A DNA stretch of 34,401 nucleotides. Source: Saprospiraceae bacterium (lineage in GTDB: Bacteria; Bacteroidota; Bacteroidia; Chitinophagales; Saprospiraceae). The notes below the pieces were generated by a model. It saw only the letters and a program-made list of their open reading frames with translations. It made no database searches and was not told where the DNA came from. Shown one piece after another: positions 8,240 through 16,754 of the stretch. A program made the position numbers and the translations under genes. Every line of letters begins with the position of its first letter. The stretch's first letter is position 1. The stretch lies in contig JADJVN010000051.1 in assembly GCA_016710585.1 (NCBI GenBank), positions 1 through 34,401 on the forward strand, given 5' to 3'.

Positions 8240-8247
8240 CAAATTTA
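8240..8247 (-). promoter_or_regulatory. Putative -7 element for the ccs/redox operon
   Basis: The - strand reads TAAATTTG, a full match to the Bacteroidota -7 consensus TAnnTTTG. Transcription would begin near 8233, giving a leader of about 26 bases before the ResB start at 8207. No clear -33 TTG was seen at the usual distance, so this is a motif match only. Confidence 0.4.
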
Positions 8248-8350
8248 TAAGTTTATATCTAAAATACTCATTATATGAGATTCTTGTAGATATAAGCAAA
8301 GAAATTGATAGTCTTAGATCAAATTAAGCTTCAAATCTCATGTTTTTATT

Positions 8351-8358
8351 TACTTTTG
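8351..8358 (+). promoter_or_regulatory. Putative -7 element for lysA
   Basis: TACTTTTG matches the Bacteroidota -7 consensus TAnnTTTG. A transcript starting about 7 bases later could not include the ATG at 8340, so the element supports the internal ATG at 8376 as the lysA start. No good -33 TTG is visible. Confidence 0.4.
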
Positions 8359-8375
8359 TGGAATTTAATTTTTAT

Positions 8376-9602
8376 ATGGATTTAATTGAAGACCAATATT
8401 TTATTCAAGGAATTCCTGTTCTCGATATCATCAAAGAATATGGCACTCCCATTTATGTCTATGATACACAAATCATTGAACGGCAAATCAACAGATTAAA
8501 ATCTGCATTTCATGTCGACAAGCTGGGTATTCATTTTGCTTGTAAAGCCTTGAACAATATCAATATTCTAAAATTCATAAAATCGTGTGACGTAGGTCTT
8601 GACACCGTCTCTATCCAAGAGATATGGCTGGGGCTTAAAGCTGGCTTCACACCAGATCAAATCATCTATACTCCAAATTGTGTCGGCGTGGATGAGATAG
8701 AAATGGCTTTGAAGTTGGGCGTACAAATCAATGTAGATCATATTGAAACGCTAGAGTACATTGGTCACCACTATCCAGATTCAAAAATTTGTATTCGCAT
8801 CAATCCACATGTCATGGCAGGTGGAAATGAAAAAATAAGTGTAGGGCATATCGATTCAAAATTTGGAATCAGCATCTACCAACTTCCATTGGTCATCAGA
8901 CTTGTGCAGACTTTAAAATTAAATATCAATGGACTTCACATGCATACTGGGTCTGACATCCTCGATGCAGGTGTGTTTACTTTAGCTTCTCAGATTTTAT
9001 TTGATGCGGCATTAAAATTCCCAGATTTAGAATTCATCGATTTTGGATCAGGACTAAAGGTCCCGTATCAGACTGATGATGTCTCTACAGACATTGAAGA
9101 AGTAGGCGAATTATTGAGCAATTCCTTCAATGAATTTTGCAATCAATATGGTCGAAAATTAAAACTCTATTTTGAACCTGGAAAATATTTAGTATCTGAA
9201 AGCGGAATGTTTTTTGTAAAAACAAATGTGATCAAACAAACGCCTTCTACGGTATTTGCAGGAGTTGACTCAGGATTAAATCACTTGATCCGACCTATGT
9301 TCTATGGTTCATATCATCAAATACTGAATATCTCAAATCCCAAGGGAAGACCAAGAATATACAATGTCGTAGGTTATATTTGTGAGACAGATACATTTGC
9401 GAGTAATAGAGCGATATCAGAAATTCATCCCAATGACATTCTAGGATTTAAGAATGCTGGGGCATATTGTTTTTCTATGGCTTCAAATTATAATTCGCGA
9501 TTTCGACCTGCTGAGGTGATGATTCATGAAGGAAAACATTATATGATAAGAGAAAGAGAATCCATTGAAGACTTATTGAAAAATCAAATAGAAGTATTAT
9601 AA
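8376..9602 (+). CDS. lysA: Diaminopimelate decarboxylase
   Basis: The enzyme converts meso-diaminopimelate to L-lysine, the last step of lysine synthesis, in the cytoplasm. From ATG 8376 it has 408 residues (MDLIEDQYFIQGIPVLD...). An upstream ATG at 8340 would add 12 hydrophobic residues not expected for the family and would lie ahead of the putative promoter. Family motifs are the PLP lysine in HFACKALNN, HTGSD in the barrel, the glycine-rich phosphate-binding FIDFGSGLKV, EPGKYLV, and the C-terminal-domain cysteine motif CETDTFA followed by GAYCFSMASNYN. These fit the fold-type III PLP decarboxylases, and LysA rather than ornithine/arginine decarboxylase because of HTGSD and CETDTF. It is divergent from the ccs operon, and the next gene begins 8 bases after its stop, so co-transcription is likely. 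Confidence 0.93.
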   Translation: MDLIEDQYFIQGIPVLDIIKEYGTPIYVYDTQIIERQINRLKSAFHVDKLGIHFACKALNNINILKFIKSCDVGLDTVSIQEIWLGLKAGFTPDQIIYTPNCVGVDEIEMALKLGVQINVDHIETLEYIGHHYPDSKICIRINPHVMAGGNEKISVGHIDSKFGISIYQLPLVIRLVQTLKLNINGLHMHTGSDILDAGVFTLASQILFDAALKFPDLEFIDFGSGLKVPYQTDDVSTDIEEVGELLSNSFNEFCNQYGRKLKLYFEPGKYLVSESGMFFVKTNVIKQTPSTVFAGVDSGLNHLIRPMFYGSYHQILNISNPKGRPRIYNVVGYICETDTFASNRAISEIHPNDILGFKNAGAYCFSMASNYNSRFRPAEVMIHEGKHYMIRERESIEDLLKNQIEVL

Positions 9603-9610
9603 TTTAATTT

Positions 9611-10351
9611 ATGCCATTACAAGAAGAATTTGAAGTACAAGGGAATTTTTTATTTAAATATAGAAGTCATTTTCCAAACATCATATTGATTGCTGGAATT
9701 TTAGTCTTTTATCTAGGGATCAAAACTGGGCTTGACCCTTTTCATGGAATTTATCCATATATTTGTCTAGCAGTGTCTGCCTTGGGACTCATTGTAAGAA
9801 TCATCACAGTGGGTTATACACCAGCAAATACTTCAGGAAGAAATACTGCAAATCAAGTCGCTGACACAGTGAATCAATTGGGAATATATTCTACTGTAAG
9901 GCATCCACTTTATGTTGGTAATTTTTTAATGTATCTAGGATTAGCCATGCTCACATACAATATATGGTTTGTCATTATTTATATCTTAGTTTTTTATTTA
10001 TATTATGAAAGAATAATGTTTGCTGAGGAGCAATTTTTGAGAAAAAAATTTGGAACTCAATACACAGAATGGGCTAGTAAGACACCAGCATTTTGGCCGA
10101 GATTTTCACAATTCAAAAAAGCTGATTTATATTTTAGTTGGCGAAAAATATTGAAGAAGGAAAAAAATGGATTGGCAGCAATGTTTGCACTATTCTATAT
10201 TTTTTTTCTGTTGCGCAATTACATCATCAATGGAAAAATTGATTTTAATTTATCATTTTGGATGGTTTCAACAATATTGTCTCTGGTTTTATATCTCATC
10301 CTTAAATATTTAAAATACAATAGCAATATACTGAATGAGGAAGGCAGATAG
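9611..10351 (+). CDS. Isoprenylcysteine carboxylmethyltransferase-like membrane protein
   Basis: The 246-residue protein has about six membrane helices. The cofactor-binding pattern of the ICMT/PEMT-like group is clear: GIYSTVRHPLYVGNFLMYLG, then about 60 residues on YYERIMFAEEQFLRKKFG and the closing TEWASKTPAFWPRF. The RHPxYxGN and EE...L...FG...Y blocks bind S-adenosylmethionine in this superfamily. Bacterial members methylate or modify lipids or small molecules, and the substrate here cannot be told. After the methyltransferase core there are two extra C-terminal helices (about 190-235). The start lies 8 bases after lysA and the histidine kinase gene begins about 80 bases downstream, all on the + strand. 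Confidence 0.8.
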   Translation: MPLQEEFEVQGNFLFKYRSHFPNIILIAGILVFYLGIKTGLDPFHGIYPYICLAVSALGLIVRIITVGYTPANTSGRNTANQVADTVNQLGIYSTVRHPLYVGNFLMYLGLAMLTYNIWFVIIYILVFYLYYERIMFAEEQFLRKKFGTQYTEWASKTPAFWPRFSQFKKADLYFSWRKILKKEKNGLAAMFALFYIFFLLRNYIINGKIDFNLSFWMVSTILSLVLYLILKYLKYNSNILNEEGR

Positions 10352-10432
10352 TTTTTCAGGTTAAATAAGAGTTAAAGTATAAAACCACCAAATATTTTTA
10401 TTAAAAAAATCTTTATAATAGAAATTGTCTAG

Positions 10433-10777
10433 TTGAATAAAAGAGCAATATATTTTACAGTTGGATTGATGGCAATAGGACTTTTAGGGACCGCTATCAT
10501 CCAATGGTATTGGATCAACTGGTCAGTTCAACTGAAAGAAGAACAATTCGAAAAAGCGATAAAAGAAGCACTAAAGAGAGTCGCTTCTCAAATTGAAGAC
10601 AAAGGAGATTATCTTGAAATCACAGAACAATATATCGCTCTAAAAGGGACTTGGGAACAAAGACGATTATTGCTGGAACACATAGATCGCGAGAATAGAA
10701 TCCATCCAAAAAGTTTGGACAAAAGGATCGATCCCAAGAACCTTGATTATCTCATCAAACAGGAACTAAAGACATAG
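10433..10777 (+). CDS. Sensor histidine kinase, N-terminal sensor piece
   Basis: This first part of a split kinase starts at TTG 10433 (MNKRAIYFTVGLMAIGLLGT), which fits the usual N-terminus of RprX-like kinases better than the internal ATG twelve codons later. One membrane helix (about residues 5-25) is followed by a periplasmic sensor segment (SVQLKEEQFEKAIKEALKRV). The frame ends early: adding one A to the A-run at 10768-10770 turns ELKT-stop into ELKDIDHSMKFSYGVYD and joins the next piece. The joined gene 10433-11807 would encode 458 residues. The signal sensed is unknown. Confidence 0.78.
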   Translation: MNKRAIYFTVGLMAIGLLGTAIIQWYWINWSVQLKEEQFEKAIKEALKRVASQIEDKGDYLEITEQYIALKGTWEQRRLLLEHIDRENRIHPKSLDKRIDPKNLDYLIKQELKT

Positions 10778-10785
10778 ACCATTCT

Positions 10786-11121
10786 ATGAAATTTTCGTAT
10801 GGAGTCTATGATGTGATGATGAAAAGCTTCATCATCTACAATGGAAATTTCGTCGTCACCATGGGCGAGAATGATAAATCTTCCGCAGCTGAAATAGATC
10901 CAAAAAAATTTCCCAAAGAATCCACTTACGAAGTAGAATTATTCAACAGCATCGCTGGAGCACCAGGAATATTAAAACTGAGTTTTCCCACCAAACAAAA
11001 ATGGCTATGGAAATCAGTCTGGCCAATTCTCATTTTATCCATACTACTTTGCACATTAATCCTTGCATGTTTTTCTTATGTCATTTACGTTGTATTTAGA
11101 CAAAAAAATTATCGGAAATAA
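10786..11121 (+). CDS. Sensor histidine kinase, middle piece with second membrane helix
   Basis: The frame gives 111 residues. It continues the periplasmic sensor domain (MKFSYGVYDVMMKSFIIYNG) and ends with a second membrane helix (about 78-101, SVWPILILSILLCTLILACF). With the first piece this gives the usual two-helix sensor topology. The frame then fails at the A-run 11102-11108. With one more A it reads RQKKLSEIKNDFVNNMTHEF and enters the kinase core. It has no plausible independent function. Confidence 0.75.
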   Translation: MKFSYGVYDVMMKSFIIYNGNFVVTMGENDKSSAAEIDPKKFPKESTYEVELFNSIAGAPGILKLSFPTKQKWLWKSVWPILILSILLCTLILACFSYVIYVVFRQKNYRK

Positions 11122-11132
11122 AAAATGATTTT

Positions 11133-11807
11133 GTGAATAATATGACTCACGAATTCAAGACCCCTATTGCGACGATCTCGTTGGCATCTGATTCCATTTT
11201 AAGTCCAATGATCATCAATTCACCTGATAAAATAAAACGATTTGCCGATATCATCAAACAAGAAAATAGGCGGATGCTCTCTCAAGTAGAAAAAGTGCTT
11301 CAGATGGCATTGTTGGACAAGCATGACTTCCAACTAAGTCTTAAAACTATTGATATCCATGAAATAATCAGACAGGCTGTAAATAATATCAATCTCCAAG
11401 TGACACAGAGAAATGGTATTATCGACATGGATCTCAATGCAAATCATAGTTTGGTCAATGCAGATCAGACACATCTGACTAATATAATTTACAATCTTCT
11501 GGACAATGCGAACAAATATAGTCCTGAAGAGCCCCATATCCAAATCAGCACTAGAAATACTAATAATATGAATATTGAAATCTCAGTCAAAGACAATGGT
11601 ATAGGTATGACAAAAGAATCTCAAAAGTTGATTTTCGAGAAATTCTACCGTGTTCCTACAGGCAATATCCACAATGTAAAGGGATTTGGCTTGGGATTGA
11701 GTTATGTCAAAGCCATGACTTTGGCCCACAATGGCAAAATCCGGGTGATAAGTGAGCTCGGACAAGGTACAACATTCATTCTAGACCTGCCTTTACATAT
11801 AAGTTAA
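11133..11807 (+). CDS. Sensor histidine kinase, catalytic piece
   Basis: The 224 residues hold the complete transmitter: H-box MTHEFKTPIATIS with the phospho-accepting His, then an ATP-binding domain with N-box NLLDNANKYSP, G1 DNGIGM, F-box FEKFYRV and G2 GFGLGLSYVKAM. It autophosphorylates and hands phosphate to the response regulator encoded 66 bases downstream. The N-terminus is part of the longer kinase starting at TTG 10433; the break is probably a missing A at 11102-11108. Motifs resemble the Bacteroidota RprX group (HEFKTP rather than HELRTP). Confidence 0.88.
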   Translation: MNNMTHEFKTPIATISLASDSILSPMIINSPDKIKRFADIIKQENRRMLSQVEKVLQMALLDKHDFQLSLKTIDIHEIIRQAVNNINLQVTQRNGIIDMDLNANHSLVNADQTHLTNIIYNLLDNANKYSPEEPHIQISTRNTNNMNIEISVKDNGIGMTKESQKLIFEKFYRVPTGNIHNVKGFGLGLSYVKAMTLAHNGKIRVISELGQGTTFILDLPLHIS

Positions 11808-11873
11808 AATATTTATCTTAACTTTAGACCACATTTGTTAAAAAACTGCGTTATAGTATAATAAATATCCCGT

Positions 11874-12629
11874 ATGATCGCGACAAAACAAGAGCAAACC
11901 ACTACCTCAAGGATACTTTTGGTAGAAGATGATAGAAATTTTGGAGATGTGCTGAGGTCTTATCTAGAAATGCATGGATTTACTGTAGATCTGGCAGTAG
12001 ATGGCATAGATGGATTCGAACAATTCCGAAGGGCAGAATACGATATCTGTATCACTGATGTCATGATGCCTAGAAAAGATGGATTCTCCCTTGCTAAGGA
12101 CATTCGATCCAAGAATCCAGAGATTCCTATTATATTTTTGACAGCAAAAACACTGAAGGAAGATGTTTTGGAAGGGTTTCGCATAGGGGCTGACGACTAT
12201 GTCACTAAACCATTCAACTCCGAAGAATTATTGCTCAGAGTGAATGCAATCCTAAGAAGAACAAAGAAACAATCAGGTGAAGATGAACTCGAGGAAGATG
12301 AGATTCGTATCGGTAAATACTATTTCAATAATCCTTTACGATTCCTTTATTTAAAGGAAGGTGATGAAATAACTGAAAAAATTAAACTCTCGCCAAAAGA
12401 GGCATTATTATTAAAATTATTTTGCAAATATCGCAACAATGTTCTCCCTAGATCCGAAGCTTTGACAAAAATCTGGGGTGAGGATAATTATTTCACTGCA
12501 AGAAGTATGGATGTCTTCGTCACTAAGTTGCGAAAATATTTGGCAAAAGATGAAACCATCGAAATCACCAATATCCATGGAAATGGCTTTAGAATGATCG
12601 TTAGAGGAGAGATAGGATCAGAATTATAG
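11874..12629 (+). CDS. OmpR/PhoB-family response regulator (RprY-like)
   Basis: The 251-residue cytoplasmic DNA-binding protein has an intact frame. The receiver domain (about 12-128) has acidic pocket residues E18, D19 and D20, the phospho-acceptor D62 (ICITDVMMP), T90 and K112 (VTKPF). The C-terminal winged-helix domain (about 145-245) includes LSPKEALLLKLFC and SMDVFVTKLRKYL, with a final GNGFRMI wing typical of the trans_reg_C group. Its partner is the histidine kinase just upstream in the same direction, and the pair resembles RprX/RprY of Bacteroides. Target genes are unknown. It is convergent with the haloperoxidase gene, with 59 bases between them and no obvious terminator hairpin. 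Confidence 0.92.
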   Translation: MIATKQEQTTTSRILLVEDDRNFGDVLRSYLEMHGFTVDLAVDGIDGFEQFRRAEYDICITDVMMPRKDGFSLAKDIRSKNPEIPIIFLTAKTLKEDVLEGFRIGADDYVTKPFNSEELLLRVNAILRRTKKQSGEDELEEDEIRIGKYYFNNPLRFLYLKEGDEITEKIKLSPKEALLLKLFCKYRNNVLPRSEALTKIWGEDNYFTARSMDVFVTKLRKYLAKDETIEITNIHGNGFRMIVRGEIGSEL

Positions 12630-12688
12630 ATTTTAAGATGAATTAAATTATTGAATTCAGCTTACCATAAATTCATAAGGCCTATACA

Positions 12689-13105
12689 TCATTTGCATTT
12701 CTTTCCTGGATAAACTTTCTTATTAGAATCATCACAGTCATCAATGGATAGATAGCCATCATGATCCTTATCTTCATAAAATAATTTGGTCGCTTTATCA
12801 AAAACATCTTTGGCTACCATTGAACCAATTTTTCTTCCTGGGATATCATCGAAAGGAGGATGGATGCCTCCCCATATTCTTGACATTGAAGATTGATTGG
12901 AAGCATCACGATAGGTCGCCCATTCTAATCTCACATCCTTTACAGGCGTCTTTTCGAATTTTATAAATTTTTTAAATGCTTTGATCTCATATGTCCCCAG
13001 TCCGTTGGGAAAATATTCACTTCCAGTGATCAAAGTCAAGATATCCGCACCAGCTCTTGAAAAAGTAGAGTGCCCAGAAACATATCCTGCAAAGGGAGGT
13101 GTCAC
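12689..13105 (-). CDS. Vanadium-dependent haloperoxidase, C-terminal piece after in-frame TAG
   Basis: The 138-residue frame opens at a GTG inside a protein, in the same frame as the 530-residue piece upstream and separated from it only by TAG and three codons. It holds two vanadate-binding blocks: GYVSGHST (Ser, Gly and the catalytic His) and SRIWGGIHPPFDD (Arg and the His that binds vanadium, six apart). Near the C-terminus DKDHDGYLSIDDCDDSN followed by VYPG matches a MopE-type putative metal-binding tail with calcium-like Asp spacing. It cannot act alone because the Lys/Arg vanadate ligands are in the other piece. Confidence 0.85.
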   Translation of the reverse strand: MTPPFAGYVSGHSTFSRAGADILTLITGSEYFPNGLGTYEIKAFKKFIKFEKTPVKDVRLEWATYRDASNQSSMSRIWGGIHPPFDDIPGRKIGSMVAKDVFDKATKLFYEDKDHDGYLSIDDCDDSNKKVYPGKKCK

Positions 13106-13114
13106 AAAGGTAAT

Positions 13115-14707
13115 CTATTGAAATGGCTCCCATTCTTCTGCCAATATCCAACCAACACCTGCTGTCGATTTGACAAAATCTTCTATATATTTATGTCCTC
13201 TCCAACTCCATACTTTTATTTTATTTAAATTTTTAGGATCTACTTTATACAAAGAGTCGTTCTTGTCTATAAGCTCTATAAGACCTGGTACAAGATGTAA
13301 GCCTCCAGGATGATAATGAGGCAATTTTGGATCTGAACATTGACCTAAAGCACCCATATATCTTATAGCACTTATTGGACGCCCACTGTCATAATAACCT
13401 TTGATTCCCCATGCTGCAATTGCGGCATCATGAAGGGCAGCACCAAGCGTAAAATAAGACTTAATATCCCATTCCAATAAACTCAATTCTTTGCCTTTCC
13501 CACTAAATTTTCTCACTGTAAGTTTGTCCGTAACATTCTTGTTCAAGATAGTGAACCAATGTCCTGGCGGCGTTTCAGTATTAGGTCCATCAGCCCAAAA
13601 TTGAGCAATGATTCTTGTAAAATCACCTCTATTGGCGATCTGCGGCTCGTAGCTTTTACCTGTTGTTGGATTAACTTTATATCCCTTACCCAAACTCTCA
13701 CTGGTCTGATGTTCAAAAAATTTCTTATAGTCTTTTTGGCTTTCTGGTAATTCTCCAACATTGCCTATTCCATTAGGTGAAATATCCCAAGTCACACCAT
13801 CATCAGGACTGAGATGTGCACCATAAGCGATGACCAATTCCATATTCCATTTATAGAAATCACTTTCTGGATTATTCACATTCACAGTATCCAACTTAGG
13901 AACTGGACCGGGGTCATGATACATCCAAAATTCTATATTATCACGCATCAACTTCTTAGGATTCGTCATGGCAAATGGAGTGACTCTACCCCATTCTGGA
14001 CTTTGAAATTTTTGCAGTGGCGGAATAGGATTTCCGTTTTGGTCGATAGCTACTGGTAATTTTAAAGGTTGCCATCTATTGGGATCGTGAATGATGTATT
14101 GTATATTGGAATCCTTATACATCGGTGGATTAAATGGCTTGTATTCCTGTATAGCATAATCTTTTGCCTCGTTTGCTCCATCTCTCAATCCAAAACCTAT
14201 GATACAATCCGCGATAGCATTGCCTAAAGCTGCAGCACTTCCAGTAGAAAAGTCTAGTTGATAATTATTGACATCATAATTAAATTTTTTCATCAATTTT
14301 TCCACAGACAATCTCGTCTTACTATATTTTGGAGAGGTTATAAAACGTTTTTCTATAATCCTTGCAGCAGCAAAGCTGATGGCTTCCTGCATGGCAGCTT
14401 CTTTATCGTATGGGATAGGGTATGAATCAAAATTACATGATTTTATTATTTTATTTTTAATATATAAGTTGTTTTTTGCTTCAGGGTCAAAAACTGCCCA
14501 AACCTCATACATGGCGAGTGATAGATGAAATAAATTTCGGGCATGAACAGGAGGTCGCGCAAAATCATTCTTAATTGCATTGAGCATTTCTTCATTCCAC
14601 AATCTTGCAATAGAGTGATTGGGGATGGCTGCATTATTTGTTGTTTGCGCAAAACTAAACTGCAGAATAAAGCAGTAAAAAATCAAGAAAATATATTTTA
14701 AACTCAT
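13115..14707 (-). CDS. Vanadium-dependent haloperoxidase (PAP2-type), N-terminal piece
   Basis: The frame gives 530 residues with a signal peptide (MSLKYIFLIFYCFILQFSFA), so the protein is exported. ARLWNEEMLNAIKNDFARPP and VHARNLFHLSLAMYEVW are typical of the N-terminus of bacterial vanadium-dependent haloperoxidase-related proteins. Around residues 430-450 WGIKGYYDSGRPISAIRYMG gives the Lys and Arg that bind vanadate. The frame ends at TAG 13115-13117 in WEPFQ-stop-ITFVTPPFAGY, where relatives read through with Lys or Arg. The joined gene 14707-12689 would give 672 residues. Family members oxidise halides with hydrogen peroxide or act as phosphatases; the substrate here is not known. The stop may be a base error, a true nonsense mutation or a readthrough site. 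Confidence 0.88.
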   Translation of the reverse strand: MSLKYIFLIFYCFILQFSFAQTTNNAAIPNHSIARLWNEEMLNAIKNDFARPPVHARNLFHLSLAMYEVWAVFDPEAKNNLYIKNKIIKSCNFDSYPIPYDKEAAMQEAISFAAARIIEKRFITSPKYSKTRLSVEKLMKKFNYDVNNYQLDFSTGSAAALGNAIADCIIGFGLRDGANEAKDYAIQEYKPFNPPMYKDSNIQYIIHDPNRWQPLKLPVAIDQNGNPIPPLQKFQSPEWGRVTPFAMTNPKKLMRDNIEFWMYHDPGPVPKLDTVNVNNPESDFYKWNMELVIAYGAHLSPDDGVTWDISPNGIGNVGELPESQKDYKKFFEHQTSESLGKGYKVNPTTGKSYEPQIANRGDFTRIIAQFWADGPNTETPPGHWFTILNKNVTDKLTVRKFSGKGKELSLLEWDIKSYFTLGAALHDAAIAAWGIKGYYDSGRPISAIRYMGALGQCSDPKLPHYHPGGLHLVPGLIELIDKNDSLYKVDPKNLNKIKVWSWRGHKYIEDFVKSTAGVGWILAEEWEPFQ

Positions 14708-15010
14708 TTGATTACCTTAGATGAATTAAATAAAACACAAAATAACATGTTTTTACTTAGCTAACAATTAGAAAATCCTTAATTCAGAAAAATTGAAATC
14801 AATCCAGATGACTTATATATATCAAATTTTTATTATTCTAAAAAATGATGAAATAAAAATAAGTTTTATACACAGGGGCATGAATATATATTCTATTAAA
14901 AATTCAATTAATAAATATAAATACATTCTTTAATATTATGGCAAATGTCTATTCATAAAACAAAAAAGGCCCAGATTTCTCTGAGCCTTAAAAATATAAA
15001 ATAAATATTT
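14708..15010. other. Intergenic region upstream of the haloperoxidase gene
   Basis: About 300 AT-rich bases separate the haloperoxidase start from the end of the upstream lipoprotein gene, both on the - strand. The only clear feature is the terminator at 14961-14990. No TAnnTTTG element or coding frame was recognised. Confidence 0.5.
14961..14990 (-). terminator. Rho-independent terminator after the lipoprotein pair
   Basis: On the - strand AAGGCtCAGA and TCTGgGCCTT pair around a GAAA-type loop, with one mismatch, followed by a T-rich run (TTTTTTG). It lies 21 bases after the stop of the 290-residue lipoprotein gene and should end the two-gene lipoprotein transcript. Confidence 0.75.
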
Positions 15011-15883
15011 TTATTTTTTAATTGAAATTATTGAGTAATCCAAATTATCATTTGAAGTAGCAACAAGATCATTCACTTTAACAGCGAAATATTTTGTACC
15101 TTGATTTACTAGGAATACTAAATCCTTTGTCATCAAGATATCATTATTTGGAGAATCTGTCCCTAATTCATAAGCTGCTTTTATATCATCTGCATAACTT
15201 ACTGCATCAAAATTAAAAGATGCAGGAGAAGTTCTAATATTAGAACCATTTCTTTCCAAAAATCTCATCAACCACGTGCTGTTTGTAGGAGATTGCACAC
15301 CATAATCTTCAAGTTGAGCTGAAGCACTTCCTTTAGCAACAGTAACGCCATTGATTAGGTCTACACTTCCAAAAAAACCAGCAGGTGAAGAAGAGTTATA
15401 AACTTTTAAATTATTTACAACAGATACACTATCACCAAGAGTGAAAATATTAATTACTTCTGAATCACTATTTCCCGCATTATCTGTAAATTTGAATGTA
15501 TACTTAACAGTGTCAGCTATATTTGTGGATAGGATCTCAACAGCGTAATTGCTCACACCATCTACATCTGGTGCAAATAATAGAACTGGGATAGAAGCAG
15601 CACCAGCTCCAGCTATTTTCATTTTAGTTGGATCTAATGATACACCGTCAGCCAACACTTCAAATGTCTTTAATTGTCCAGCAGTACCTTTAGTAGCAGA
15701 AAGTACCACTTTGAAATATGCATTTCTAGTTACAATAGCATCATCATCTATATTATTATTTCCAGAAATAAAATTTACCACAGGACCTGTCTTCGTTGTC
15801 GTGGTATCATCTTCTGGAGTACATGATTGAATTGCTACTGTAGCAATCGCTAAATAAAATAAATAAGAAAGTAATTTTTTCAT
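15011..15883 (-). CDS. Exported lipoprotein with Ig-like beta domain, unknown function
   Basis: The 290-residue protein has a leader ending AIATVAIQS-C, a lipobox, so it is probably lipid-anchored in the outer membrane. A Thr/Asp-rich linker (TPEDDTTTT) follows, then a beta-rich region with GPVVNFISGNNNIDDDAIV and TFKFTDNAGNSDSEVINIFT that resembles bacterial Ig-like folds. The second half (about 165-290, containing VYNSSSPAGFFGSVDL) is probably a separate small beta domain. I do not recognise the family. It follows another lipoprotein gene by 31 bases and ends at a clear terminator, so the two are probably co-transcribed. Confidence 0.8.
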   Translation of the reverse strand: MKKLLSYLFYLAIATVAIQSCTPEDDTTTTKTGPVVNFISGNNNIDDDAIVTRNAYFKVVLSATKGTAGQLKTFEVLADGVSLDPTKMKIAGAGAASIPVLLFAPDVDGVSNYAVEILSTNIADTVKYTFKFTDNAGNSDSEVINIFTLGDSVSVVNNLKVYNSSSPAGFFGSVDLINGVTVAKGSASAQLEDYGVQSPTNSTWLMRFLERNGSNIRTSPASFNFDAVSYADDIKAAYELGTDSPNNDILMTKDLVFLVNQGTKYFAVKVNDLVATSNDNLDYSIISIKK

Positions 15884-15914
15884 TTTTAAAATTTTTTATA
15901 AAGTTCTTTAAATA

Positions 15915-16475
15915 TTATTTTACTAAAGTTTTTAATTTTTTAATTACAAGCATTTCATCTCTCAACATATTAGGGTTTGGTGTAATTGACTTAAATTTTT
16001 CTTTTGTCAATTTCATGTCTAAAGCACCTTCGTCGCTTGGTTTTAGTTTTAAAGTTTTTTGAACAGCGCCAAGGATCTTATTTGCTCCGAAATAATACTT
16101 AGTGTCGGTAAATAAAATCTTACCTTTTTCCTTTGTTGTATTTTTTTCAAAGTGATTTGTATAGATCAAATTATTTTCAGAAAAAAAGTATTTTGATACT
16201 TTAGAACCCCAAGGAGAAGTCGTTTCTTTTTCAACTTTTTGTAATGCACCATCTGCATCATAAAACATTTTAACGGTTCCTTTTTCTGGAGACTTTAATG
16301 CAGCTGACTTTTCAGAAAAACTTGCATCAGCAGCCAACATGCTTACTTTACTATCAATATCTGATAATTCAGTAGATGAGGCAGAAGTAGAAGCTGCTTT
16401 TTTAGAACCTCCACATGAAGCAAAAAGCATCACACTAAGTATGCTGTAATAACAAATAGATCGGAATGTATACAT
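15915..16475 (-). CDS. Small lipoprotein of unknown function
   Basis: The 186-residue protein has a hydrophobic leader (SICYYSILSVMLFAS) ending in a lipobox before Cys (FAS-C), then GGSKKAAST and a Ser/Ala-rich linker. The rest (about 50-186) contains KGTVKMFYDADGALQKVEKE and YYFGANKILGAVQKTL, short beta strands like those of small periplasmic binding domains. It is not assigned to a family. It is the first gene of the two-lipoprotein unit and is divergent from an AraC-type regulator, with 279 bases between the starts holding no recognised promoter element. Confidence 0.75.
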   Translation of the reverse strand: MYTFRSICYYSILSVMLFASCGGSKKAASTSASSTELSDIDSKVSMLAADASFSEKSAALKSPEKGTVKMFYDADGALQKVEKETTSPWGSKVSKYFFSENNLIYTNHFEKNTTKEKGKILFTDTKYYFGANKILGAVQKTLKLKPSDEGALDMKLTKEKFKSITPNPNMLRDEMLVIKKLKTLVK

Positions 16476-16754
16476 TTTTTAATAATTTTTCACAAATTTC
16501 GCTATTGTGACGCAATAAATGATTAATGGTTTGTATTCCTATTGCTAAAAAATTGTTAAAATGTTGATTTTTCATCAAATACACACCATTGTGTTCATAC
16601 CTAATGCCTTGATTTATAATTAATTTATAAAATTTAAGGCTTTCTTTCTAGCCGAAAACTATTTTATCACTAAGCTTGTTTTTTATATGTAGTAGTATTT
16701 TAATCTTCCTCTTGAAATACTTACATGAGTTTTTAATTTTATTATGACTAGATA

